Shown one piece after another: positions 32,420 to 43,345 of a DNA stretch of 64,000 nucleotides. Each line of letters opens with the position of its first letter. The first letter of the stretch is position 1. The position numbers were made by a program, and so were the translations under genes. The notes below the pieces were generated by a model, which saw nothing but the letters and a program-made list of their open reading frames with translations, made no database searches and was not told where the DNA came from. Location: the NCBI RefSeq assembly GCF_037023745.1, contig NZ_CP146101.1:4146001-4210000 (forward strand), read 5' to 3'. Source of the stretch: Streptomyces sp. SCSIO 30461. Its GTDB lineage: Bacteria > Actinomycetota > Actinomycetes > Streptomycetales > Streptomycetaceae.

Positions 32420-33999
32420 TGCACGCCTCGACCACGACGCCGACCCCGCTGCCCCTCCCCGTCACCACTGTCACGTGCCTGGAGGACCGAGCACACGTGG
32501 AGCGCGCCAGAGTCGTCGAACTGGAGGCCGGGGTCCAGCGGCTGCGTCTGGGACCGATCAGCGCACTCGCCGTCGACCGCACGCTGCACACCGAGCTGAC
32601 GACCGAACGCCCCGACCATCCGGTGAAGGTACTGGACGTCCGGATCGTCCGTACCTGGACGCCGCGGGCCCCCCTGCCGCCCGGCGACGAGGACTCGGCC
32701 CTGCGCCACCGTGTGCACCGCCTCGAGGAGGAACGGCTGGCACTCGGGCAGCGGAAGGACCGCCTGGCGGCCCGCATGGACGCGCTGAGTCGGCTCGCAG
32801 CCGATCTGCTGAGGGACATCGGCGAGGGTGCGGGGGCCGGGATGGCCGAACCGGACCGCTGGGCCGATGAGTTGGACCGGGTGGACGGCGAGCGGGAGGA
32901 CTCGGGTGAGGAACTACGCGGCGTCGACGCCCGGCTGGCGGCTGTGGCCGCCGAACTCGCCGACGCACAGAGTGCACTGGCCCTTGCCGAGGAGTCACCA
33001 ACGGAACTGGTCGGCCATGTGGAGCTGACCGTGCAGGCGAGGAGAGCCGGGCCGGCGCGGCTCAGGCTGAGCCACCTGACGCCGTGCGCCCTGTGGCGAC
33101 CCGCCTACCGGGCCGTGCTGAAGGGGGGTTCATTGACACTGGAGACCGATGCGATGGTGTGGCAGCGCACCGGCGAGGACTGGTCGGACGTGCGACTGGC
33201 GCTGTCGACGGCCCGGTCGGCACGGGCGACCGAGCCTCCCCGGCTGGACGAGGACCGGCTGTCCCTCAGGGAGCGCAGCGCCGCGGAGCGCCGCACGATC
33301 GACATCGAGCTGCGCGAGGAGCGCATCGGGGACCTCGGGCCGTCTCCCGTCCTCGGCCTGCCGGGGGTCGACGACGGCGGCGAGGTACGGGTGCTGAAAG
33401 CCGCGGAGCCGGTGTCCGTGCCGGGCGACGGACGGGGGCACCGGGTGCCCGTCTGCGTCTTCATGACATCCGCCCGCAGCGAGTACGCCTGCTCACCCGA
33501 GCTGTCCCCGCTGGTCACGCAAGTGGCGCGGTTCGACAACCACTCCGGTCACGCGCTGCTCGCAGGACCCGTGGACCTGATCCGTGACAGCGGGTTCACC
33601 GGCCGCGGAACACTGGACTTCACCGCCCCCGGCGCCGCAGCGGAACTGGCCTTCGGCAGCGTGGACGACCACCGTGTGATCAGACTGGCCGAAGAGTCCC
33701 GCGACACCTCCGGAATCACGCAGCGGACCGTGGTCACCCGCACGGTCCGATTGCATGTGTCCCGGTTCTCCGCACCGAGTGAGCGCGACGAACAGGTGAT
33801 CGTCCTTCGTGAGCGGATTCCAGTCTCCGAGGTCTCGGCGGTGGAGGTGCGCTTGCGCACGGAAGCGTGTTCCCCACCGCCCGACGTGGTGGACGCCGAA
33901 GGCATCGTCAGCTGGGACATCAGGCTGGCGCCCGGTGGCAGACGCACGGTCACCCTGGTATACGAGCTGACGGCGAGCGGGAAGGTCACCGGACTCTGA
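32419..33999 (+). CDS. Second DUF4139/MuiA-family protein
   Basis: The 526-residue protein has the same plan without the insert: an N-terminal DUF4140 beta domain (VTTVTCLEDRAHVERA ... GPISALAVDRTL), a long charged coiled coil (about 90-195) and DUF4139 (about 200-525: LTPCALWRPAYRAVL, RTGEDWSDVRLALSTA, IVLRERIPVSEVS). ATG 32419 shares a base with the stop of the first copy (TGATG), so the two are cotranslated, and the coiled coils suggest a heteromer. The tandem copies have diverged strongly. No membrane segments are present. Confidence 0.75.
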   Translation: MHASTTTPTPLPLPVTTVTCLEDRAHVERARVVELEAGVQRLRLGPISALAVDRTLHTELTTERPDHPVKVLDVRIVRTWTPRAPLPPGDEDSALRHRVHRLEEERLALGQRKDRLAARMDALSRLAADLLRDIGEGAGAGMAEPDRWADELDRVDGEREDSGEELRGVDARLAAVAAELADAQSALALAEESPTELVGHVELTVQARRAGPARLRLSHLTPCALWRPAYRAVLKGGSLTLETDAMVWQRTGEDWSDVRLALSTARSARATEPPRLDEDRLSLRERSAAERRTIDIELREERIGDLGPSPVLGLPGVDDGGEVRVLKAAEPVSVPGDGRGHRVPVCVFMTSARSEYACSPELSPLVTQVARFDNHSGHALLAGPVDLIRDSGFTGRGTLDFTAPGAAAELAFGSVDDHRVIRLAEESRDTSGITQRTVVTRTVRLHVSRFSAPSERDEQVIVLRERIPVSEVSAVEVRLRTEACSPPPDVVDAEGIVSWDIRLAPGGRRTVTLVYELTASGKVTGL

Positions 34000-36719
<2,720 letters not shown>

Positions 36720-36778
36720 GCTCCGAGTCGGCGAACGAGCCACCGGCCGGGAACACCTCGCCGGCGGCTGCGCTTCAC

Positions 36779-36813
36779 GGTGCCGCGCCCCTGCCACCCG
36801 GGGGCGCGGCACC
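36779..36813 (+). terminator. katG terminator
   Basis: GGTGCCGCGCCCC at 36779-36791 pairs perfectly with 36801-36813 around a nine-base loop. Confidence 0.85.
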
Positions 36814-37062
36814 GTGCTCAGAGGCACGACGGCCGGAGCCCTGCGGGCGGCCTCGTCCACCATCGTGGTCCGGCCCCCCGTGCGCCCCGGAACGCGCCCG
36901 AGCGCCACCTCACGCCTCCACGAGAGGGATGGCCGAAGGCCCTGCTCACCGGTGAGCATGAACGGGATCGGGACACGGCTGAGCGGCGACGGCGACCGGC
37001 ACGACGGATGCCGCGCGTCCGCCGACCGTGCGGACAAGCCGTCTGTCTCTTCGGGGGGAACG

Positions 37063-37710
37063 GTGGAACGTCGTTGGCTGATCACGGGGTGCTCGTCGGG
37101 ACTCGGCCTCGCTCTGGCCACCGCGGCCGCGCGGGAGGGGCATCGACTGGCGGTCACCGCCCGCAACGTCGACGACCTGGAGCGCCTGTCCGCCGCCTGG
37201 CCCGACCACATCATCCCAGTCCCGCTCGAACTGCGCGACTCCGCCTCCTGCGAGGAGGCCGTCCGCAGCGCCGCCGACTCTCTCGGCGGCATCGACATCC
37301 TCGTCAACAACGCCGGGTGCGGGCTTTTCGACGCGGTCGAGGAGGTGTCCGACGCCGAGCTGCGCGACCAACTGGAGACACTGCTGGTCGGTCCTTGGCG
37401 ACTCACCCGGCTCGTGCTGCCGCTGATGCGTGCTCAGGGCCACGGGCACATCCTCAATGTCTCCTCGGTGGCGGGCCGGATGGCGTTCCCGGGACTGGCC
37501 GCCTACGTGGCCGGCAAGCACGCTCGATCCGGGACGAGCACCGTGCCGCTGAACGCCTCTCGTCGCCTCGGGGACTCGGGGACTCGGGGACGATTGCGAA
37601 CGGCGGCAGGAGGGTGGTTCGACACCGCCCGCGGCGATGCCGAGCAGGTCCGGCCGCCCGACCGGCGGTTGGCCTTGCCGGCACACCGGAGGTGTCGCCG
37701 ATGCAGGTGA
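37063..37710 (+). pseudogene. Frameshifted short-chain dehydrogenase/reductase
   Basis: GTG 37063 follows GGGGGGAA. The first 150 residues are a good classical SDR: WLITGCSSGLGLALATAA, DILVNNAGCG, ILNVSSVAGRMAFPG and the catalytic YVAGKHA. Right after the Tyr-x-x-x-Lys motif the frame becomes SGTSTVPLNASRRLGDSG and other basic nonsense to 37710, so the substrate-binding C-terminal third is lost by frameshift or deletion. The duplicated GGGACTCG at the junction may reflect slippage. Confidence 0.65.
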
Positions 37711-37809
37711 TCACGGCGTGTCAGCGACTGACGGACAGTCAGGACCATGCCACGGTGACGACAACGGCAACGCGAGGCTCGCTTGCCTGCGTCCATCGGA
37801 GGAAGCATC

Positions 37810-38448
37810 GTGAAGACCCTGGCCACAGCGATGTCCGTCGCTCTGTCCACCGCCGCCTTGTGGGGAGCCACCACCGTCCCCGCGCACACGGCCGACGGCT
37901 CGTCCCCTACCGGCAGCAGAGTCCTGCTGCCGCCGTACTACCCGAATGTCGACTGGATCACCTGTGAGATCAACAAGGAGCGCCTCGCCAAGGGCCTACC
38001 CGCTCTGCGTATCTCCGACCGGGCCAGCCAGGCCGGGCGTTCGCATGCCAAGGACATGGCGACCATGAAGAAGCTCAGTTCCATGGGCAGTGACGGTCGC
38101 GACCTGCGGTCCCGCATGTCCCAGGCGGGTCTGTACTCCAACCTCATCTCCGAGTTCATGGCGTTCGGATACACCCACGACGGCCACTTCGCGGACAAGG
38201 CGACGGACCCGGACCCCACCAACACCGTCTACAGGGTCCTGATGAACCGGAGCATCGTCGCCATCGGCATCGGCTACGACCGGAGCTACTGGGATGTGAA
38301 CCTCCTCGGTGCGCATCGCAAACTGGTGACCAGGGTCCCCGTGGGATGCCAGGCCAGGGCCGTCACGATGAGGGCCCTCCCGATGCGGGCCCTGCCCGAG
38401 CCTGCCGTTTCCTGGCGCGGCCCGGTATTCGCGCAGAGCCCGCGGTAG
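37810..38448 (+). CDS. Secreted CAP (SCP/PR1) domain protein
   Basis: GTG 37810 has GGAGGAAG six bases upstream. The 212-residue product has a Sec signal peptide (LATAMSVALSTAALWGATT, cleavage near AHTADG) and a CAP domain: NVDWITCEINKERLAKGLPAL, SHAKDMATMKKLS, and NLISEFMAFGY, and a final WDVNLLG strand. The usual CAP histidine-glutamate pair may be SHAKDM and SEFM. The C-terminal 35 residues contain a short repeat (MRALPMRALPEP) not found in the domain. Extracellular CAP proteins bind lipids or have protease-like roles; this one is unassigned. Confidence 0.75.
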   Translation: MKTLATAMSVALSTAALWGATTVPAHTADGSSPTGSRVLLPPYYPNVDWITCEINKERLAKGLPALRISDRASQAGRSHAKDMATMKKLSSMGSDGRDLRSRMSQAGLYSNLISEFMAFGYTHDGHFADKATDPDPTNTVYRVLMNRSIVAIGIGYDRSYWDVNLLGAHRKLVTRVPVGCQARAVTMRALPMRALPEPAVSWRGPVFAQSPR

Positions 38449-38482
38449 CCACCGCGAAGGCACACTCCCGCCGGTCGCCGTC

Positions 38483-38542
38483 ATGCCGCTGTTACCTCCC
38501 GAGGCGCTGCTGCCTCCCGAGGCCGGGAGGGAACAGCGGCAT
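38483..38542. terminator. 19-bp near-perfect inverted repeat after the CAP gene
   Basis: ATGCCGCTGTTACCTCCCG at 38483-38501 pairs with 38524-38542 with one mismatch, 35 bases after the CAP stop codon. The loop repeats CTGCCTCCCGAGG. A terminator is likely. Confidence 0.65.
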
Positions 38543-39027
38543 GCCTCCCGGTCCCGGAGCGAGGGGTGTCGTGCGGCCGGTCGCGCGGCAGGGGTGCCCA
38601 AGGTCTCACCCGGGGGCCCGGCACCGGCTGACTCCATCACCAAGACGGCGCGCCTCCGGTACTGCCCGCGGAATGCCTTGTCACCTTGCCGCGCAGTAGC
38701 CGTGCCTCAGGGTGGCTGCGCCCGGATCGCATCTGGAAGACACGAGACGATCGGAGCGACGCCGGTGCTGGTGTCCCGTTTGTGCGACTGGGGTACCCGG
38801 GTGGTACTCGAACAGGTCGACCCGCCCGCTGCGTCGGAGAACGGCGGCGTGGTGATCGATCTCGAAGCAGCCGCTGAACGATGTCATCGGAGCCCTCACA
38901 GAGGGCGGCACCACCGGCGCCATCGTCGTGACGATGTGAAACCGAGCAGCACACGGCGTCGGGCGACCGTCGGGCGGAATCCGGCGATGCGGCGAGTGCG
39001 TCCTGGGACGAGGGGACGAGGAGTGTC
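38543..39027. other. 485-bp stretch without an assigned gene
   Basis: A plus frame around 38760-38880 (LVSRLCDWGTRVVLEQ ... GGVVIDLEAAAERC) reads as protein-like but has no start and is short. It is left as a possible remnant. The ribosome binding site GAGGAG of the next gene ends the stretch. Confidence 0.4.
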
Positions 39028-40200
39028 ATGAAGGCTGTGGTGTTCGATGGAACGCGCGCGGTGTCCGTGCAGGAGGTACCGGACCCGTGGATCGAGCAGA
39101 GCACGGACGTGATCGTCCGGGTGACCTCAAGCGCCATCTGCGGAACCGATCTGCACATGTACGACGGCCGCACGGGCGCCGAACCCGGACTCGTGCTCGG
39201 GCACGAACCGCTGGGAGTGGTCGAACAGACCGGGTCGGCAGTGCGAACGGTGTCCGTTGGCGACCGCGTCGTGATCCCCACCCATCTGTACTGCGGCACC
39301 TGCATCAACTGCTCCCGCGGCCTCAGCGCGGCGTGCACCCGAGTCCGCCCGGGAGGCTTCGGTGCGGCATACGGGTACGCCGGCATGGGGCCGTATCGCG
39401 GGGCTCAGGCGGAACTCCTCCGGGTCCCATTCGCCGACGCGAACTGCGTGCCCCTGCCGGGTGAACCCGGAGACGCGAACGAGAACGCGTTCGTCATGCT
39501 CGCCGACGCCTTCGTCACCGGCTGGCATGCGACCGAGCTCGCCGGGGTGCGCCCGGGCGCCGTCGTGGCCGTCTTCGGCGCCGGCACGGTCGGGCTGCTC
39601 GCCGCCCACTCCGCCTTCCTGCGCGGTGCGAGGGAGGTGTTCGTGGTGGACCAGGTACCGCAGCGGCTGGCGGTCGCGCGCTCGTACGGGGCGGTGCCGG
39701 TCGACTTCCGTGACGGGGACCCGGTGGACCAGATCCGCGCGCACCGGTGTGCCGGTGCCCTGCCGCCCGGGGAGGACGGTATGGACGGTGTGGACTGCGG
39801 GATCGACGCGGTCGGCTTCCAGGCGGCGGACCGCACCGATCCCTCGACCGAGAATCCCCGCCAGGTCATCACGGATCTCGCGGCGTTGGTGAATCCGACC
39901 GGTCGGATCGGCGTCGCCGGGGTGTACGCGGCGAAGGACCGGACGCCGGCGTCCACCGGCCACGAGGACGGTTCCCTCCGCGTCCCCTGGGCGACGCTCT
40001 TCGACAAAGGCGTCCACGTCGGTTTCGGCCGGACGCACGACCGCCGCTACACCGTGCTGCTGCGCGACTTGATCATCTCCGGTAGGGCCGAGCCCCAGCG
40101 TGTGGTGAGCCATCATGCGAGGCTCGACGAAGCGGCCGGCTTCTACCGGGACTTCGACCGCAGGGCGAACGGCGTCATCAAAGTGGTGCTGCGGCCGTGA
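39028..40200 (+). CDS. Zinc-dependent alcohol dehydrogenase, formaldehyde-dehydrogenase-like
   Basis: The 390-residue medium-chain dehydrogenase has catalytic-zinc ligands in SAICGTDLHMYDGRTG (Cys38) and LVLGHEPLGVVE (His, Glu), a structural-zinc lobe that is only partly conserved (YCGTCINCSRGLSAAC), and a NAD-binding GAGTVGLLAAHSAF. The insert with DGVDCGIDAVGFQA and the length fit glutathione-independent formaldehyde dehydrogenases and related threonine/alcohol dehydrogenases. ATG 39028 has GAGGAG six bases upstream. It is a single-gene unit. Formaldehyde or another small alcohol/aldehyde could be the substrate. Confidence 0.85.
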   Translation: MKAVVFDGTRAVSVQEVPDPWIEQSTDVIVRVTSSAICGTDLHMYDGRTGAEPGLVLGHEPLGVVEQTGSAVRTVSVGDRVVIPTHLYCGTCINCSRGLSAACTRVRPGGFGAAYGYAGMGPYRGAQAELLRVPFADANCVPLPGEPGDANENAFVMLADAFVTGWHATELAGVRPGAVVAVFGAGTVGLLAAHSAFLRGAREVFVVDQVPQRLAVARSYGAVPVDFRDGDPVDQIRAHRCAGALPPGEDGMDGVDCGIDAVGFQAADRTDPSTENPRQVITDLAALVNPTGRIGVAGVYAAKDRTPASTGHEDGSLRVPWATLFDKGVHVGFGRTHDRRYTVLLRDLIISGRAEPQRVVSHHARLDEAAGFYRDFDRRANGVIKVVLRP

Positions 40201-40362
40201 GACGGCCCCTCAGCCAGGTGGGCATCACGTTCGGGTCGGCCACCGGCGACGGACGAGGTTTGCGGCACCGGGCCCTACCCGGCTGCCCGACGGCTTCCGG
40301 CCGCACGGACATCGTTCGGATGGCACCGGGTATGCGGAGGGGAAACGCTCGCAGGAGGACCG

Positions 40363-40509
40363 ATGCCCGGATTGATGTCACGTCTCAAGCAGTTCGCTCA
40401 GAGCCCGCAGGGCCGTCGCGCCGTGTCGTCCGCCAGGCGCGCGGCTGCGGACCCGCGCAGGCGTGCCCAGGCCCGCAGCCTGCTCAGCCGGCTGCGCGGA
40501 CGCCGGTGA
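40363..40509 (+). CDS. Small basic helical protein (48 aa)
   Basis: AGGAGG lies just upstream of ATG 40363. The product, MPGLMSRLKQFAQSPQGRRA and then VSSARRAAADPRRRAQARS with LLSRLRGRR, is a strongly basic amphipathic helix of a type repeatedly seen in Streptomyces genomes (SPQGRR and DPR/RxR features). A nucleic-acid or membrane association is plausible. Function unknown. Confidence 0.65.
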   Translation: MPGLMSRLKQFAQSPQGRRAVSSARRAAADPRRRAQARSLLSRLRGRR

Positions 40510-41245
40510 CGCGGAACGCCTTCCAGTCGGACACCGGGGTGTCGGTGGCCCACAGGTGGTCTCGGGGTCCGAAACGCTCGCAAGTCGGTTTCCGGAAGCG
40601 GACCTTCCTTTGGCACGAAGAAGCCTGTCGCACCCCGCGGCAGCATGAAGCCTGCGCTCCCGTCATCGTCCATGCCGCACGTCTTGCTCCATGCGCGGCC
40701 CGCGTGGTTGTCGTGGGTGCCCTGGACTGCCGGTTCATGCAATGCGGCGGGCTTCGTTCCACTTCTGCGATGGGCTGGGCGGCTGCATGCCTCGCATTCT
40801 GCGGTGGGCTGGGCGGCTGCATGCCTCGCCGGTGGCAACGACACTGCCCACATCGTGCCGGGTGGCGGGGCGGCGGCCTTTCGAGCCGGGCGGCCTGTTC
40901 GGTCCAGCGCAGGACGGTTTCGGTGCACAGGCTGGAGAAATCGTCCTCGTACGCACGTTCCTGAACCCCCTGCGGGCGGGCGGTGTCGGCTTCTTCGGCT
41001 CGGCCGGCTTCTGGGCACAGGATCAGACGAGGGCCGCCCACGTTCCGCTGAAGTGGGAAAACACTGATCAAGTTCGAGTCACGTTCGACGCCGGCCGTTG
41101 GTCGAACGACAAGCCGACGGAACGCCTCCTGCGCCGTCCGACGACGGGCGGCGCGGCGCAGGTCTTGACGGGGCGATACGGACGCGTCCGGAGCCGAGAC
41201 GTATCACCCGTACAACTTTTCTCCCCTCGATGTGTCTTTCGATAC
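40510..41245. other. 736-bp stretch with a tandem duplication but no clear gene
   Basis: Open frames on both strands are Cys/Arg/Ala-rich and unrecognisable. A 34-bp tandem duplication at 40763-40830 is the only structure that stands out. Confidence 0.45.
40763..40830 (+). repeat. 34-bp tandem duplication
   Basis: Two adjacent 34-base units starting TTCTGCG differ at two positions (A/G at base 8, A/C at the last base). 34 is not a multiple of three, so it would shift any reading frame through it. Confidence 0.85.
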
Positions 41246-42211
41246 ATGACTCACCACCTCACCCCTCACCGTCGCGGACGCGGCGCTCTCAGCGCGGCCG
41301 TCGCCGTCGGAGTGCTCCTGCCGACAGCGATCGCGGCTGCGCCTGCCTCGGCCGCGCCCCCCGCGGTGACGTGCACGTCCGACAAGGCCGGGCTCGCGAC
41401 AAAGCTCGCGAGCGACATCAAGGCCGCCTTGACGGGCCGTTCGTCGACGGCCGCCGTCGCCGTGCGCGACAACACCACGAACACCACCTGCGGACTACGC
41501 AGCGGCGACCGCTTCGACTCCGCCAGCGTGGTCAAGGTCAGCGTCCTGACCACCCTGCTGTGGGACGCGCAGAAGACCGGCAGGTCACTTACCGATCGCG
41601 AGAAGGAACTCGCGACGGCCATGATCACGAAGTCGGACAACGCCGCCACGACCACGCTGTGGAAGCAGCTCGGCGTGACGAAGATCCAGAACTTCTTCAC
41701 CACAGCGAAGATGTCCCGGTCCATCCCCGGCTCCGGCGGCTACTGGGGCCTCACCCAGATCAGCGTCGGCGACCAGATGCTGCTGATGAACCTGCTGGCG
41801 CTGCGCAACAACGTCCTCACCGACGCCTCGCGTGGCTACACCCTGGGACTGATGTACAAGGTCGTACCCTCGCAGCGCTGGGGCGTCTCGGCCGGTGCAC
41901 CCGCCGCTCCCGCGCGCATCCAACTCAAGAACGGCTGGCTGTCGCGGGCCACGCACGGCTGGCGTGTGCACAGCGTCGGCGCCTTCACGAGTGGTGGCCA
42001 CAGCTACACGATCTCCGTGCTGACGCACGACAACAGCACGATGCAGTACGGCGTGGACACCATCCAGCGCGTCGCCCGCGCGGTCCACAAGAACCTCAGC
42101 CCCACGTCCACGGCGCGCTACAACCCGACGGCCACTCCACAGGAGGCGGTCCCGGCGGTTCCGGAGAGCCCGGCCCGCGACATGGTCACCGCGTACCCGG
42201 CAGCCCGGTAG
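41246..42211 (+). CDS. Secreted serine hydrolase, class A beta-lactamase-like
   Basis: From ATG 41246 the product is 321 residues with a signal peptide (basic start, ALSAAVAVGVLLPTAIAAA, cleavage at ASA-AP). The beta-lactamase/PBP fold is shown by SASVVKVS (SxxK, catalytic Ser about 95), the SDN-like motif TKSDNAATT and a KNGW in place of KTG. A conventional omega-loop ExxxN is not evident, so it may be a peptidoglycan-related hydrolase or inactive towards beta-lactams. The upstream frame, open to 40691, does not add recognisable sequence. No regulator is adjacent. Confidence 0.8.
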   Translation: MTHHLTPHRRGRGALSAAVAVGVLLPTAIAAAPASAAPPAVTCTSDKAGLATKLASDIKAALTGRSSTAAVAVRDNTTNTTCGLRSGDRFDSASVVKVSVLTTLLWDAQKTGRSLTDREKELATAMITKSDNAATTTLWKQLGVTKIQNFFTTAKMSRSIPGSGGYWGLTQISVGDQMLLMNLLALRNNVLTDASRGYTLGLMYKVVPSQRWGVSAGAPAAPARIQLKNGWLSRATHGWRVHSVGAFTSGGHSYTISVLTHDNSTMQYGVDTIQRVARAVHKNLSPTSTARYNPTATPQEAVPAVPESPARDMVTAYPAAR

Positions 42212-42327
42212 AGCGCTCGTCTCCAGTGCGGCCCTGGTGCCGCCCCCTCGCGCGTCATCCGCCCCGGCCGGAGCCCGGCCGGGGCGGATGACGCGTCCGG
42301 ACCGGTCCCGGGCCGTACGATCGGCCT

Positions 42328-42663
42328 GTGTCCAAGCCTGCTGCAGAGTCGTCGTTGTCCCTCTGGTCTCGCGATTCCGTATTGTCGATCGGTTCGGTGG
42401 GGTCAGTACTCTCGATCGGATCGGTCGGATCGGTGCTGTCGTTCGGTTCGATCGGCAGCACTCTGTCGATCGGTTCGATCGGCTCTTCCCTTTCGGTCAT
42501 CTCGGCCTGCTCATGGCTGAGTACCGGTTCCGTGCTGTCGGCCCAGTCGCGCTGGTCCGTGCTGTCCTGGCGGTCCCGAAACGGTCTCCTGGCCGCAGGA
42601 GTGCTGGCGGCGGTCGCCTGTGCCGCCCTGGACGGCCAACGCTCCAAGGGGGCGCGAACGTGA
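42328..42663 (+). CDS. Nonapeptide-repeat (SVLSIGSVG) small membrane protein
   Basis: The 111-residue protein contains four consecutive nine-residue repeats: SVLSIGSVG, SVLSIGSVG, SVLSFGSIG, STLSIGSIG, followed by a degenerate SSLSVISAC, a second SVLSAQSRWSVLSW segment, and one hydrophobic helix (NGLLAAGVLAAVACAAL). Alternating hydrophobic and small/Ser positions at fixed period suggest a beta-solenoid or an adhesive fold. Similar SIGS-repeat proteins occur in other Streptomyces as I recall, but no function is known. The stop overlaps the start of a 27-codon frame by four bases (GTGA). Confidence 0.6.
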   Translation: MSKPAAESSLSLWSRDSVLSIGSVGSVLSIGSVGSVLSFGSIGSTLSIGSIGSSLSVISACSWLSTGSVLSAQSRWSVLSWRSRNGLLAAGVLAAVACAALDGQRSKGART

Positions 42664-42743
42664 CGCAACCGTCGCTCGGGGCGCCACAGGCACAGAATCG
42701 GATTCCGAGGTTCGACAACCGCGGTCATAGTGTGTCCACATGA
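42660..42743 (+). CDS. 27-codon linking ORF
   Basis: GTG 42660 overlaps the previous stop (GTGA), and its own TGA (42741-42743) overlaps the ATG of the VOC gene (ATGA). The product, MTQPSLGAPQAQNRIPRFDN and a short tail, has no domain. It may be a translational coupler or the relic of a longer gene shortened by deletion. Confidence 0.35.
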   Translation: MTQPSLGAPQAQNRIPRFDNRGHSVST

Positions 42744-43078
42744 CTCTGGATCCGAAGATGATCACCATCGACTGCGCCGACCCGCGCGCCCTCTCCGCGT
42801 GGTGGGCCAAGGCTCTGGACACGAAGATCGCCCAGGACTTCGACGGTGAATTCGTCATCGTCGCAGCCACACCCCTGGCGCTCGGCTTCCAGCGGGTCAC
42901 CGAGCCCCGGCAGGCGAAGAATCGCATCCACGTCGACTTCCACACAGAGGATCGGCATGCCGAGGTGGACCGGCTGGTGGCGATGGGAGCCTCCGCTGGG
43001 GAAGAGCACTCGATCGGTCCCCTGACATGGACCGTCCTGCAGGACCCCGAAGGAAACGAGTTCTGCGTGGCAGGCTGA
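42740..43078 (+). CDS. VOC-family (glyoxalase-like) protein
   Basis: The 112-residue protein is a single vicinal-oxygen-chelate unit: MITIDCADPRALSAWWAKAL, HVDFHTEDRHAEVDRLVAMGA and TWTVLQDPEGNEFCVAG. The closing DPEGNEFC element is characteristic. Members bind metals and act as dioxygenases, isomerases or antibiotic-binding proteins; this lineage (AWWAKAL...) is widespread and uncharacterised. Its start overlaps the small linking ORF, and it lacks a ribosome binding site of its own, so it depends on upstream translation. A strong terminator follows. Confidence 0.75.
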   Translation: MTLDPKMITIDCADPRALSAWWAKALDTKIAQDFDGEFVIVAATPLALGFQRVTEPRQAKNRIHVDFHTEDRHAEVDRLVAMGASAGEEHSIGPLTWTVLQDPEGNEFCVAG

Positions 43079-43109
43079 CCCCCGCGCAGACAGCAGGCGC
43101 GGAAGCGCT

Positions 43110-43151
43110 GATCGCGGGTGTGGCACCTGTCGCGATGCCACACCCGCGATC
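43110..43151. terminator. 16-bp stem terminator after the VOC gene
   Basis: GATCGCGGGTGTGGCA at 43110-43125 pairs perfectly with 43136-43151 around a ten-base loop. Confidence 0.85.
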
Positions 43152-43345
43152 ACCTGCACGACCCGGCGCCAGGCCTGTCACCGATCCCCGTTCAACAGCG
43201 CGTAAATGAACATGTCAATGAACATGTCGCTGCCCGCGTTACGCACCGGCCGCCCACCGGGATCCGACCATCGCAGCACGCATTCACAGCTCCAATGCTC
43301 AGACCGACCACGTTCACCCTCGGATTTCGTGGGCAACCGGGATGC

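Noticed and set aside
40691..41245. Extension of the serine hydrolase frame upstream of 41246
   Set aside because: It would place 185 low-complexity residues before a normal signal peptide.
43205..43228. Two copies of AATGAACATGTC upstream of the DUF1206 gene
   Set aside because: A short direct repeat without a matching regulator or clear promoter geometry; noted only.
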